Source of the DNA: Argopecten irradians
Lineage: Eukaryota; Mollusca; Bivalvia; Pectinida; Pectinidae
Direction: 5' to 3'
Assembly (NCBI RefSeq): GCF_041381155.1
Contig: NC_091134.1
Span: forward strand, 17,362,008 to 17,426,007
Length of the DNA: 64,000 nt
The notes below the pieces were generated by a model. It made no database searches. It was given only the letters and a program-made list of their open reading frames with translations, and was not told the DNA's origin. The position numbers and the translations under genes were made by a program. Position 1 is the stretch's first letter; each line of letters opens with the position of its first letter. This document shows positions 11,601 through 24,471 of the stretch, piece by piece.

Positions 11601-14576
11601 ACTCGGGTCAAATGTCATTTGGTGGTAAAAGTCTTCATGCCATAGGACCAATGTTCATGAACCCCTACCAGCAGGTGAGAATATCTTTTTTCTGCTTTAC
11701 ATTCAATTTCCTAGCAGAAATTCATGAACATGCATGGTCAGGAGAAAATAAAGTACTTTGCTCAATTTCATGACTCAAATAATCTAGCTGTTCATTATTT
11801 ACCTGTAGTTCATTAGTTACAAAGCCTAAGTTTTTGAAGTGTATGACCTAACATTGTACCTTGATCATTCCTGAATAGTCACACTGGATTGTTTTGAATA
11901 GTCAAACTGTGTCTTATAATGATGAATGGTTATATCATTTATATATTTTACCAAACTAACTTATACTGCAGACAAAATTGTCAAAAATTACACTGAAATT
12001 AAATGATAATACTGACAGTATCCTATCTATTTCAAATATTCTAGGAAAAAATTATTAAGAGTAAAATGTACTGAATTTAATGCAATATTTTAGTCAGTTG
12101 AAATATTAAAGTGTTGGCTCTGTTATCAAGAGTTGTAAATCTGAGGTACATGGTTTGATGCTTCCTACTCGTGATGGTTTGTGTTTTCTGTGTGAGAAAC
12201 AAACTGGTCTTTACTGTCATGGTTTTGACATACACTTCCCCCAGCAATTAGAATGCTTTGTAAAGCATGTGATGCAGTCTTCCTGTATGTGATCCACCCA
12301 GATAGCCATCAGCTAACACAAAGAAACTTTCCTCAATAATCTGTCCTATTACAATAACCGTAGTGAAGAACACAAGTCTGGCCACTTGAATCATTTCAAA
12401 TCTTCTCATTCTACTTAACATACCAATTGTATCTATGTTCATCTGAGTTGTCCAGCATTATTTTGAATTTTCAAAATAAAATCGCATACATTTTTGTATA
12501 TCAATAAATCTGGCTTAACAGTAAACACTGATAACCTATTATTCTTTACAGGACAAAGTACAAGTTAATCAAACTTGATTATATCATATTTCACTTCAAA
12601 TAAGACACCCACACCCCACCCATGGAATAAATAAAGGTCAAAAGTGGTGGGGGGTCTTTTTTGCAGACAAATCCCCTAATTATGAAAGGTTATGAAAACA
12701 GGTGGTGGACCTAACCGTCTTACTTACAACAGGAGTCTTATTTGTGGTGAAATATGATATTGTATATATGGAAAGAGGAAACTCAAATTAACTTTGTATG
12801 CTTGTATAGTTCTTTAAAATTTCTATCTGTATATCGCGGTCACCATTTATAATCCATAATATATTATTTACAATGGTAAATCTATTTTTACTAACAATAA
12901 TACATATTTTCAGGTACTTAATGTAAGCTGTGTTTGTAATGAACAGAAAATGAAGTACATTATTATTATACTTACTTATAACTCTTTATCTGAAATGTAT
13001 ATCTGACGTGACTCAATCCTGTATAATTCTTCTAAAGCAAATATATATATTCTTTTTTAATGAGTCAAAGTAAAACTTTGTATATTTGTATAAAAAAATT
13101 GAGCTGTTTGTGGTTAAAGATTTAATAAAACATTAATTAAATATTAATATTTGATATGAATAGATTTGTATATTAAATATATTACTCCTTCCTTCCACAG
13201 GTTATTTGTATCCTCGGAGAGACGTTAGAACCATTTGATGATGATGGTATCATCCCTGCGTTTGGCTTTGGAGATGTGTCCACTAGAGGCCATGGTGTAT
13301 TTGCTTTTCGGACTGAAGTATGTATACAGATAGTAATGTAATGTATGAATAGGATATCCATTCATTTGCTTAAAAAGTACATGCTCGTACAATTTTTAAA
13401 TGTCTTGACTCTCGAAAGTTTTCAAGACGTAATCAATCTTAGAGAATCTTGAGTCTTTTGAATATTTTAATCGAAAAGCTTTGTGCAGAAAACAAACAAA
13501 ACAAAAAAAGTAGTTAACATTTGCTGGTTTATAAGTAAAAGAATACTTTTCTGTTTTATTTTACCTTAACCTTTTGTTTTTTTTTATTTTCAGGGATATT
13601 GTAATGGGTTCCATGACGTCCTGGAAGCTTACAACCAGATAACACCAAACGTGAGAATGAGTGGTCCAACAAACTTCGCTCCTCTTATTCGACAAGCTAT
13701 CGACATTGTAAAGAAAACAAAGTCTGTAAGTACTCTAGTTTTGTCTGATAGTGGATTGCAATGTGAACATTTGAACATTAATCGTGAAACAAAACTTCCA
13801 AGAATTTGCTGATGAAGGAAAGTGAGTCTAATGGGATATTGTCACTTGATCACCTCATTAAGCTAGCATGGCCCCTTTATCCCAGAGTAGACAGCTAGAC
13901 TCATTTATAACAGCATCCTATATCTACAACTGTCTACAAAACTTGATCAAAAGTAACATAAAAATATACTTGGTACATGAAATAATTGATAATAATCGAT
14001 CTTGAACAGTATAAGGAAAGAATCAATATAGACACTGCCTGTTATCCAATCCTTTTGTTGATCAATGAAATATTTTGAATTGAATCTTTATCAGTAAGGG
14101 AGACAACTATATGAGCATTTTCTAGGCATATGCAATTAAAGGGAGATAACTAGGTTCATTTTTCCTTGTCTCTTACATAATACTTTATATGAGAGTTTAG
14201 ACAAGAACATTGATGGTTTTACTTTGGCACTAAGGGGAGATGGATTATGAGTGTTTCTTTATTACAGTATCACATTCTGGTGATTGTAGCAGACGGTCAG
14301 GTGACCAACGAACAGGACACAATAAACGCTATTGTGGAAGCTTCAAGATGGCCACTCTCCATCGTGATGGTTGGCGTAGGGGATGGACCCTGGGAAGTTA
14401 TGAAAGAGTTCGATGATAAAATTCCTCACAGAAAATTTGATAATTTCCAGTTTGTAGACTTTAACAGTGTGATGGTGTCCTCGAGAAATCCTCAGGCAGC
14501 GTTTGCTCTACATGCATTGATGGAAATACCGGACCAATATAAACTCATACAGAAACATGGACTACTCAAGTTCTAA
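8623..14576 (+). CDS. RGLG/copine-type VWA domain protein with N-terminal membrane anchor
   Basis: Five exons give a 316-residue protein: 8623-8914, 11574-11674, 13201-13317, 13594-13725 and 14268-14576, all with GT-AG borders and matching phases. Residues 2-17 ([16 protein letters not shown]) form a signal anchor. A Ser-rich linker follows, then [19 protein letters not shown] and a copine/RGLG-type von Willebrand A domain from about residue 98. That domain has GIDYTVSN (DxTxSN metal site), [41 protein letters not shown] and [14 protein letters not shown]. The C terminus is [10 protein letters not shown] followed by HGLLKF. Plant RGLG proteins, which this resembles closely, end in a RING ubiquitin-ligase domain. 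Here the frame stops before any RING, so ligase activity is not expected. A cytoplasm-facing Ca2+- or metal-dependent adaptor at a membrane is likely. Intron 1 carries a repeat element. Confidence 0.9.
10042..10518 (+). mobile_element. Terminal-hairpin repeat element (TAGCTCGCCTATT family)
   Basis: Starts TTTTAGCTCGCCTATTGAG and ends AATAGGCGAGCT...CCAACAGCTCTTGTTT, so the ends are inverted relative to each other. Inside are two direct copies of a ~170-bp unit (GTTAAGTTTTTGAGCAAGTT ... TTTGTCATATTTCCATGTT). It sits in intron 1 of the VWA gene. No ORF. Its layout matches the elements at 22427, 37204 and 62390. Confidence 0.75.
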
Positions 14577-16191
14577 TATGTATATAATACCTTATTTCAG
14601 TCTCATGTCATATGAACTCTGTTTTATATATAGGGCAAGACGCCCACTGGTGGTAATAATGATTTAAAATAACATTTTTGTATATTTATTGTGTGTAAAG
14701 TGTCTTATGCTAATCACAATGTTAATATATATGATAATATGATTTAATTTAAGGCAAAGATTTGTCACTTCAATATATTGAATTACAAAATATCTTAACT
14801 TCAGTGTTCATTTCCTTAGTGTTCATTACCTTACTGTTTTTGGCAATAATTTGCTAACTGTTTGCTGTTTTAATTAAATACAGTATGTGTGTTTGTTATG
14901 TTTCACAACTCATTCCTGTTCACCATGACATTGTTCATCATCGTTTAACAAGACAATCAAAGTATGCTTTAAACTGTCATATGTCTTAGTATTTATTTGT
15001 AGGTATATATATGTGTTATGTAGTATGTAGGTATGTTATGTACAGGTACAAGATTGAAAATGTTAACTTTCATAATTTCAGCATATCAGAGAAAATTCAG
15101 AGCCAATAGTTTCTTTTCTGTAATGTTGTTACAATAGAATTAATACTGAATTAGTTTCTTAAAAATGTTGTTGTAGTGGAATCATATGTTCATGAGTGCA
15201 AAAGTGATTTTGAAGAGATAACTGCAATGATGAATTAGTACATTTGTAGTAATTGCTCTATCATCAACATATGTAAATGTAACTGGTGTAAAGTCTATTT
15301 TATTTTTAAGCCTAAGTTGGGTTTTTTTTTGGCACAAAACACTGAAATATGATTAACAAGTTATGTGTAAAATTTGATTGTGCAAAAGTAAGTCTCTCGA
15401 CTTGTTATTTTTTATCTCCAGTTACATTTGTAAATAGTGTATATATATGTGTGTGTGTAAGCAGTAATATATGATTGTGAATGTCCATTAGAATGCCTTA
15501 AGTAATTAATGTGATCAGATTGTTCCATTTCTTCTGTGATACCTTTTTGTAATAAATCAGGGGCGCATACTATCCCTGAACAAATGTATTTTTCAGAAAT
15601 AAAACATTTATTATACATTTGTACCTGGTGTGGTATTAGTTTATGTTGATAAAGGAGTCACAGAATAATGAAACAAAGAGAAAAAATTGTATTTGATACA
15701 CCATTCAGGACATACTATACCAGAGGATGATGGGACTTATCACCTTTGTCTTGCAGGGTGAATTCCTAGATGGTGTTTTTAACGAAGTGATTCTGTTGGT
15801 CTTCTGAGGTTCGTTATGACTAATGTTTACTGAAGCTTTGATTGCAAATGCTATTTTATTGCTTCAATATCAGACGGAATGACCTTCTAGTGACACTTTA
15901 AATGTCATGAATAAATGTGGGTAACTCCAATAATATTAATATACATACCTTTAATAGTTCATTACAATATAGACATTATTTTTTTTTTAATGTAGATTTG
16001 AAAATTGGCAACTAATATCATCCTGGATTTTCATGGGTTACGATCTCTACACCCCTAGATTATGACACATTTAGATAAGTAGATTGAAAACGCCATCATC
16101 GCTTGTAAACGATTAAAGTTCTTTTTGATCCCATGCAATTACCGTCATTGATTTCAACGTCTTTGAACTTTGACCTTTTTGTGGACAAATT
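14577..16191. other. 3'-UTR of the VWA gene and intergenic AT-rich DNA
   Basis: No coding sequence seen. Candidate AATAAA signals on the plus strand near 15551 and 15597 could end the VWA transcript. The rest, up to the CARD-only stop codon, shows only simple AT-rich sequence. Confidence 0.5.
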
Positions 16192-17167
16192 TTACTGGTG
16201 CTGTTGTGGGGAAACGATGGAAACCTTTCTTTGATTATTCTTGTCATTGTCTACAGCAGAGTCTTCTTCGGATTTCTGGGTTGAACTAATGTCGGCGACA
16301 TCTATACTAGCGCCTTGGTTTTGTCCCTGAGTAGTACCCTGTGTACTTGGTCCTGAGCATACCATATTTGGGTATCTAAGTTCCCGCTCTTTTTGTTCAA
16401 TTGTGTCTGCCACAAACTTATGTCCAGATTCACGCAGATATTCAAGGAATATCCGATAAGCATTCGGTCCACGTTGAGGTAACATGTCGAGCATTATACG
16501 ACATCTGGCACTCTGCGTTTGCCCACTCTGTAATAAATTCGGATTACGATACAAAATTGTGATTCTGTTTTTTATATCGGTTACCTTAAGTATTCCAATA
16601 CTATTTCGAAAATGGTCACCGGAAGACATGATTTCGAGGTAGATATCTACACTACTTACTAAAAGTCTAGCTATAGTCAGATACCTCGTTTTCGGAGCAT
16701 TCATCTTCCTCATCAAAACTGTTAATGATCGCCCTACTTTTCTATCATAACCCTCATCATCAATCAAAACTCTTCTGCCTCCTCAATTATAAATAATTCA
16801 TAAATCGAAACATAGAAAAATACAAACCCGAAAACTTATTAGCGCTCAGTAAGTAATTCCACCTGTATTTCTGAAAACTTTTAAACGACCTCAGTGACAT
16901 CTTGTTATAACGAGATCGATATACGTTATCTTGTTACAACGAAATACATCTTGTTATAACGAGATATTACATGACACATAAAATCAATTAAATCGAATTA
17001 AACACTAGAGAAGCAATAAAAACAAGAATTACCTGGATTTTTTCAATCATTTGTTTTGTGAAGATGCGTTCGTCGGCCATTTGATCATTCAGTTCCATAT
17101 CTGGATTGATACTTTTGACAAGATGTGACCGAAGTTTTTGAAGTGCCTTGTTGTGTAGTTTGTCCAT
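16192..17167 (-). CDS. CARD-only protein
   Basis: Two exons on the minus strand: 17033-17167 (ATG, 45 codons, phase 0, donor GTAATT) and 16192-16527 (acceptor TTATTACAG, 111 codons, TAA). The 156-residue product is a caspase-recruitment domain. Exon 1 is MDKLHNKALQKLRSHLVKSI...IFTKQMIEKIQ, and exon 2 carries the second half with LPQRGPNAYRIFLEYLRESG at about residues 58-77. Exon 1 length, phase and sequence match exon 1 of the two CARD caspases in this window. After the CARD there is a Gln/Ser/Asp-rich tail of about 60 residues and then a stop, with no protease exons downstream. Such proteins in vertebrates (COP, INCA, ICEBERG) block CARD-CARD assembly of caspases, so a decoy role is plausible but inferred. 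It could instead be an adaptor. Exon 2 is extensible upstream as an open frame, but the acceptor and homology favour this start. Confidence 0.8.
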
Positions 17168-19289
17168 TTTCTTTGCGACACGTCATTTTTGATATACCAT
17201 ACTGAAAATGTTTGACAGTGCTTACGTTAATTGAGAGTTCGACTTTTTGAATGAATATTGTTATAATGTTTTGACTGTTGTGATGATAAAATAGAATGAT
17301 AAAATTGATCATGATGCAATATTTGCAGCTGCCTTCACTATCTGGTTGAAATACAGATCGTTATCACCACTCCGCAGAGATATCCCATCACATTCTGATG
17401 AGCTCGGTACTACATCAGTTCATCATTTCGTCCTAGAACGAATATACCTACCCGACCTACTATATCTTCCAGAAACATATACATAGAGACTGGCAACTCC
17501 GCCATTTTTACGATCAGCAGATGTACCTCTGTATGTGCTTAGGGGTTTTTAGATAAACTTTTAAATAGTTTAACACAGCAGAATAACTTTGAAATGTTAT
17601 AAAAGTTTGAGGATGATTTTGGAAAGAAAAAATAATATTTTAACTTATATATTAATAAAACAAAATGCACTTTCGGTTTTGAATGTCTGATTTTCGAAAA
17701 ACCAGGTAAAATTGCCGATTTTCATGCTTTCAAAAAACATATTAAATAACATCTTTTGGAAAAACTGGTCACATCAAACCATGATATAATGTTTAAACTT
17801 TGTATTGATGCAAAAATATCATGTTTAAAAGAATACACTTGAAAGAAGTTAGCCAAGGGAAAATGCCTATAAACCGGAGGTCCCGCTGCCTGTCAACAAA
17901 GACAAAGAAGGAGTTTCCAATCTCTATGTACAAATGTATATATGTTTCTGATCTTTCGGCCGGACGACACCATCATCTGTCTTAAAGTCTTTTGAGCTAC
18001 AATATTGCTGCTACATTTCGTACCAGGATACATTATTGCTTCATGAACAAAGATGATTCTGACAGTTCTTGCAAACTATTAATGAAATTTGTGGGTTGTC
18101 AGTTGATTGGTCAATCCGAAATACCTGAGCGTGTTGTCAGATCCTCAATAAACGGAGTGACAATAAAGATCATCAGTATTCCAATCAGATTGCTGTGTTG
18201 AGTGTAATCACATAATGACAGTTGCCATAATTCATTCACATACATATAAATATGACATAGGTAACTACGTACTGTGTGATCATGTTATTTTGTTTGAGAT
18301 AAAGCCCTATCAATGATCATGAGTTTCCTTTGAAATGGCGAAGTTAGGATAATCAACATCTTATATTTACCGGTATTACCTGTGAAACAAAAACGAAAGT
18401 AACTATGAAATACAAAAGGTTTACATTAAAAATATTTGTTTTACAAATAGTAAATGTACATTATATACAGTGTGTAATTGGATGTTCATTACCTTTCAGT
18501 GGTTCCAAAGTAAATAGCAACAAATAAAAAGTGCCTGCAGTCGCTTTGAAAATAAAATCTGGAGATTGGTTTTTCCAGTTAAGTAAAAATAGTTACACCT
18601 AATTAGTTCTATCGGCGGAAACGGAAGCAGTAAAATAATATAGAGAATCTATATATATAGTAAACGAAAGTAATGTAGGTCTGTATGACCTTGTTTTGTG
18701 TCATAGGACCATAGCATTATGGAGCAGCATGGTTAATGCTTTTTTGTGAGAAAAGACTAGCCTGCTTAACAAAACTGACGATTAAAAGTTTATGTACTTA
18801 AATAAGATAAGACCAATATTTTACCCTATAAAACACATTGCGTAGCTGTTTAGAATCTGTAAGTTATTAACATGTAGGTACATGTATTGTAATCCTTCCA
18901 TTCGTTAGAAGTGTCAAGGTTTATATTAATATAATGTATTTTGTGGTTTAGTTTCTATATCTTGTTGTTTATTTTAATCATCTTCACATTTTTCTTTTTA
19001 TATCAACATCAATTTTCTAGTAGAATCTACGGTTGTATTCTATTTAATCTTGACTACCATTGATCCGCCTTTCTAGCATCCTCTTGTTTTTCCTCAGTTC
19101 TTCTTGTTCCGAATATTATACGGAAACGTGGGACCAGTTGAGTCGAATTGACTTCTTGTTAGTTCACGCGCGGATAATTTCATACATTATACAGTACATA
19201 AAAAAGTCTTTATATTACAACACTGGGTGAGCACCTATTATGCGTTGACAAAACGCGCAGGGTATTAAACCTAGTGAGACGTGGAGGAG
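17168..19289. other. Intergenic, no gene recognised
   Basis: AT-rich DNA upstream of the CARD-only gene, presumably including its promoter. Small open frames (for example 17992-18201) show no domain or splice context. Nothing else can be supported. Confidence 0.5.
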
Positions 19290-21765
19290 GAGGTAGTTAG
19301 AAAACAGCAGCAGTCAACATATCCCCGAGGTCAGGTTACAGGAACCAAACCTGGCTGATAGCAGGAAAGCAAAGATCAAGTGGTCATCAAGTGCAAACAA
19401 AGCAGAACGACAGAAGTTTGATGTGGATGTGAATACAATCCTAAATACATATTTGACAGGAGGAGTCGATAGGAAGATCGAAGGCATGACATCAGTAATG
19501 TATATTGTGAGTCTTGATAAATATGGTGCAGAAGAGAGAAAAAAACCAAAGAAGACTATCACTAAGAATAGGAGGCAGAAGGAAATAACAGTCATGAGGA
19601 AAGATCTGAGACGGCTAGCAAAATCATTCAGATTTGCAAGTGAAGAAGAGAGACCTGCATTGTCAGAACTTCGCAGAAACATCAGAGAAAGGATGAAACT
19701 TTTAAGAAGAGATCAAAGGAGTAGACGAAGAAGGACGGATAGAGAAAGCGCACGTGCAAGATTCATATCCATCACTTTCCAACGTACACATCCTTGGTAG
19801 CAAAGGGTCTGCAACACTGAAAGCAGAGAGGGAGACACAGCGATCCTAAGAGGGATGAGGTGCTGGAGCACAACTAAAAGCTCATTCGGCCATATGAACC
19901 AGAACATTTCTTTGATGAGTCTGAACCAAAAGTTAAAGGAAATAAAAGATGTCATCAGGAAAGCAAGAACAGCATCATCACCTGGTCCCAACAGCATACA
20001 TTATATAGTATATAAGAAATGTCCGAGATTGACAAAGCGACTATGGCAGCTCATTAGGATAGTATGGAGAGGAGGAAAGCTTGTTAACTGTTGGTACCAG
20101 ACAGAGGGATGTTTCATATCAAACGAGGAACAATCTGAGACGCTGTAGCAATTTCGGGTCATATCCTTATTTAACCTCAAAGAAGTAATGATATCAGCGA
20201 GTTCGATCACTGACTAATGACTATGGCCATGCTGTTCTATTTATTGAGATTACACATGCGTGTAAGCCACAACCAATCACTGCCATGTTTTCAAAAAATG
20301 ACGCATGCGCAAAAGAAGTTTAGTTAACGTTGAACGACTAAAGGAAATCGGTGGTTGAGCTCTAGTCGATAAGACATGCGCATTACAATTTTTTGTTTCT
20401 GTGCACATGTGCACAACATGAAACTAAAGTAAGTTCGATCACACTTTAGTTTTACTACGGTGACTATAGCTTGTGATCGAACTAAAGCGAAGAGAATGAC
20501 CGATTACATGCTGCACAACTACATCGACATCTCTGTATAGAAAGGAGGGATTCCTGGTGTGTCAGAATGTGTGGAACCTCCCTTCGTCTTGAGACAGTTA
20601 ATCAGATAAGCAAAGGTGATGAAAGGGGAGCGTGCTGTCAGTTGGCTACATCTAGCAAATGCATAAGGTTCAATGCCACACAAGCTGGTCCAACTTACAC
20701 TAGAACGGTATCACGTTCTGGAGAAGACACGACATCTGCTGGAAAGCTATTTAGAGCATATATCGAGGCAACGTATAGAATTCGGGATAGTCACTGGCTG
20801 TCCGGTTACAGTGATTCTGTTTGTTGCAGTCATGATCCTGATGGTAAAATCAGTGGAGAAGATGAGCAGGGAACCATGGATGAGAGCTGCAGTTAGACAA
20901 CCCCCAGTAAGGGCATTTATGGATGACATGACCATCAGCACCAAGACAGCCATAAAGGCAAGATGGAACCAGAAAATTGAAAATATCGTAGTTTGGGCCC
21001 ATATGCAGATAAAACCATCCAGAAGCATAGTTCTGAAGAAGGGAAAGATCAAGAACGAAGCATTCAAGACTGCAGAGGAAGCCATTCCAACAATTTCTGA
21101 GAAGCCAGTTAAGTGCCTGGGGAAATGTTTTTACGATGGACGATACATCTGGCGTCATGACAAGGTTCTTAATGTACTTTTAGACACCCTGGAGAGCAGC
21201 AGAATGAGACTAAGGAGGGACAAAAGCGGCTTGAAATTTATCAATTTCGTCAAGACTGGGGAACAGAGTGTGAAAGGCAATGTGGAAGGCAGTGGAGTGC
21301 TAGGTACATCAGGAGATTGGCAGTTGAGGGCAAATCTGAATGGCCGGATGACGTTTCCATCAAAAATAGCAGTCACCAATTAAAAGCCAGACATAGTAAT
21401 TTGGTCTTTATCGTCCAAGTAGGCTGTGCTGGTGGAGCTGATAATGGCATAGATGGGAGGACTGTATCAACAACGCCTATGAGTTGGTATCAGACTGCCC
21501 GCAACGAAGGGGAAGACTCTGGCGTTTTCCTGTAGAGGTTGGTTGTCGTGGTTTCGTTGCCAGTCTATGTAGAGGGTCCTGCGGATCATTGGCATCACTG
21601 GCATAGAGAAAAGGAGATTGATAAGGTGGCTGTGCAGAGAAGCTATGTGGCATCAATGTGCTATGAAAGGAGAGAAATGAGCAGTGGAGAAGGCAACACC
21701 AGAAACACCAAGTTGTGTATGAACATTAACTATCAGAATAACATTGTTGCAATATACTAGCTGAC
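19290..21765 (+). mobile_element. Decayed LINE-type reverse transcriptase element
   Basis: Three segments of one RT polyprotein lie in order. The N-terminal part (19423-19800) has GGVDRKIEGMTSVMY and a strongly basic helix with SEEERPALSELRR. The RT start (about 19900-20160) has RKARTASSPGPNS and a PRLTKRLWQLIRIVWRGGK block. The RT core and C-terminal part (20500-21760) has KGGIPGV, PHKLVQL, the catalytic PPVRAFMDDMT, KPSRSIVLKKGK and EKPVKCLGK. It then continues as DGRYIWRHDKVLN, KPDIVIWS and WRFPVEVGCRGFVA. Several stops and frame changes make it a fossil. The sequence between SLGK and DGRYRWRHD of related elements, some hundreds of residues, is missing here without loss of frame. A ~284-bp MITE interrupts the RT region. 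I recognise the protein family from bivalve, coral and fish genomes, but its LINE clade is uncertain. Confidence 0.8.
20200..20483. mobile_element. MITE inserted in the reverse transcriptase remnant
   Basis: AGTTCGATCAC at the left end pairs with GTGATCGAACT at the right end. The RT homology stops just before it (QFRVISLFNLK) and resumes just after it (RMTDYMLHNYIDISV). A further internal copy of AGTTCGATCAC near 20432 gives the right end its own short fold-back. No coding capacity. Confidence 0.7.
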
Positions 21766-22426
21766 AGCTGAGTGGTTCCGGGCTGGGACCTGGTCACCCC
21801 AGTCGGAGGACCTCCGGACATTATAGTTAACAGAGCTGAAACAACCAATAACGGAAACCTCACCCGAAGACAGGACCATGACGCATCAGTACCATCCAAG
21901 AGAAACAACATATATACTTTAGCCTCAAACAACATGCAATCCCCACAGATGCATGCAGCACATCACATACAGGGGAGGCTGTCCTGATTGGACCACATAC
22001 AGGGGGGGGGGGGGGCTGTCCTGATTGGACCACAGCTATAAACAGAGTTCTCAGACAACATATAAGGTGCTTCATCAGGATATAACTACACTTGGTGTTG
22101 TGATGTCATCAATCCTAATTATGACTTGCAATTAAAAACAAAAAGCATGAATGAGTTAAATAAAGCACAATTAATTGACTTTTTCTAAATGATGCAAAAT
22201 ACAAAAACAAGTGTTGAAGTGAGCAAATATAGTTGCCCTGATAAGCTGGTCATCGATTCCAATGTGTGTGATAAAAAGGCCATAACAACATTGTCTGACA
22301 TACCAGTATTTATTTCATCATGAAACAATGATAATGTGGACATAAAGTTTGTATTTAGGAATTACTTCTGTACACATAACACAATGATTGTATGTTTGTT
22401 GACATACACAGAGTCTCATCATATTA
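21766..22426. other. Intergenic, no gene recognised
   Basis: Contains a short duplication of GGCTGTCCTGATTGGACCAC (about 21977-22032) separated by a run of 13 G. No gene or clear element boundary seen. Confidence 0.5.
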
Positions 22427-24471
22427 CAAGAGGCCCATGGGCCTTAACGGTCACCTGAGTTCATGCAGATACAGAATGAAACAAAGACATGCATATAAAC
22501 CCTATATATTTGCTCATCAGGCCCTTGAAGTCAGTCAGTGATTTTATAAATTTGACTTTTTAATCTGTGAAGATTATTTGGTTCCATCAAATCTGTGAAT
22601 TCAGAACAAGGATTTTTGAAATGTTATCCATTTTGGCTCCACCCCTCTGGCCCCTGGGGGGCGACCAGGACCAATATGGATATGATGTTAAAATGCTATC
22701 TCAGGCTAATAATTCTAACCCAGATTGACTAATTTCCTATGAAAACTAAGCAAATAATATTCCTAAATGTGTTTTTCCTATATAAACTAAAGTAAACTTG
22801 ACCTCCTTCCCAGAGGGAAACATGAGACCCCAGGGTCATATTATTTACAATTTTTGTAAAGGACTTTAAGACCTTCCCATCTATGCAGAGTATTTGATTC
22901 TACCAGTTCCAGAAATTCAGAAGAAGATTTTTGAAGTTTTAGCCTATTTGACCCGTTTTGGCCCCGCCCCTAAGGCCCCTGGGGATCAGTCATGGAAAAT
23001 TTGGTAATAAGATTCAATGGCCATCACATAGGGGTAATGACTAATTCCCTATTATAATGACTAAATAATACTCAAAAATGGGTTTTCCCTATATAAACTA
23101 CAGTCAACTTAACCCCCTCCCCAGGGGGAAACCTGAGACCCAAGGGTCATATAATTCATAATTTCATAAAACACCTTAAGACCTGTCCACCTATGACGAG
23201 TATTTGATTCTACCATTTCCAGTATTTAAGAAGAAGATTTTTAAAGTTTTAGCCTATTTGCCCCTTTTGGCCACGCCCCTCAGCCCCGAGGGGGTTGACC
23301 AGGACCAATATAGATACAATATTAAAATGTTATCTCAGGCTAATAATTCTAAACAAGTTTGACTCATTTCCTATGAAAATTGAGCAAAAAATGCTCATAA
23401 ATGTGTTTTCCCTATATAAACTATAGTAAACTTGACCCCCTCCCCAGGGGGAAACGTGAGACCCCAGGGTCATATAATTCACAATTTTCATAAAACACCT
23501 TAAGACCTGTCCATCTATGAAGAGTATTTGATTCTACCATTTCCAGTATCTAAGAAGAAGATTTTTAAAGCTTTAGCCTATTTGCACCTTTTGGCCACGC
23601 CCCTCTGCCCAGAGGATATTGACCAGGACCAATATAGATATGATATTAAAATGCTATCTCAGGCTAATAATTCTAAACAAGTTTGACTCATTTCCTATGA
23701 AAATTGAGCAAAAAATGCTCATAAATGTGTTTTCCCTATATAAACTATAGTAAACTTGACCCCCTCCCCAGGGGGAAACGTGAGACCCCAGGGTCATATA
23801 ATTCACAATTTTTGTAAAGGACCTCAAGACCTTTCCATCTATGAAGAGTATGTGATTCTACCATTTCCAGAATTTCAGAAGAAGATTTTTGAAGTTATAG
23901 CCTATTTGACCCCTTTTGACCCCGCCCCTAAAGCCCCTGGGGGTCAGTCATGGAAAATTGGTTAATAGGATTCAATGGCCATCTCTTACTGATAATTCTG
24001 ACAATATTTGACTCATTTCCTATTACAAATGATCAAACAATACTCAAAAATGTGTTTTCCCTATATAAACTATAGTAAACTTTACCCCCTCCCCAGGGGG
24101 GAAACCTGAGACCCCAGGGTCATATAATTCACAATTTTTGTAAAGGACCTTAGGACCTTTCTATCTATAAAGAGTATTTAATTCCATCACATCTGTGAGT
24201 GGAGAAGAAGATTTTTGAAATTTTAGTCAATTTTACCCCTTTTGGACCCTCCCATAGCTCCCTGGGGGGTGGGGACCATATAATTCACAATTTTGATTGG
24301 CCTTATGCCTTAGAAGGTTTGTGCAAAATTTTATTGAAATTGCTTCAGCTGTTTTGGAGAAGAAGTCGAAAATGTAAATTGTTTACGGACATACGATGGA
24401 CGACGCACGGCGACGGACAAAAGGCGATTAGAATAGGTCACTTGAGACTTCGTCTCAGGTGACCTAATAAT
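22427..24471 (-). mobile_element. Terminal-hairpin repeat element with five ~320-bp internal units
   Basis: Begins AAGAGGCCCATGGGCCTTAA with CACCTGAGT and ends with the hairpin GGTCACTTGAGACTTCGTCTCAGGTGACC. The right end, read on the minus strand, resembles the TAGCTCACCTG start of the element at 37204, so this copy lies in the opposite orientation. Inside, a ~320-bp unit is repeated five times, each with CCTATATAAACTA, CCCCTCCCCAGGGGGAAAC, GGGTCATATAATTCA, AAGAAGATTTTTGAAGTTTT and GGCCCCGCCCCT. GACGGAC-rich DNA precedes the right end, as is common in this repeat type. No functional ORF. It lies downstream of caspase A. Confidence 0.8.

Noticed and set aside
12248-12442. Small minus-strand ORF in intron 2 of the VWA gene
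   Set aside because: Short, no domain, inside a well-supported intron.
17992-18201. 69-codon plus-strand ORF
   Set aside because: No homology recognised, no splice or promoter context, AT-rich surroundings.
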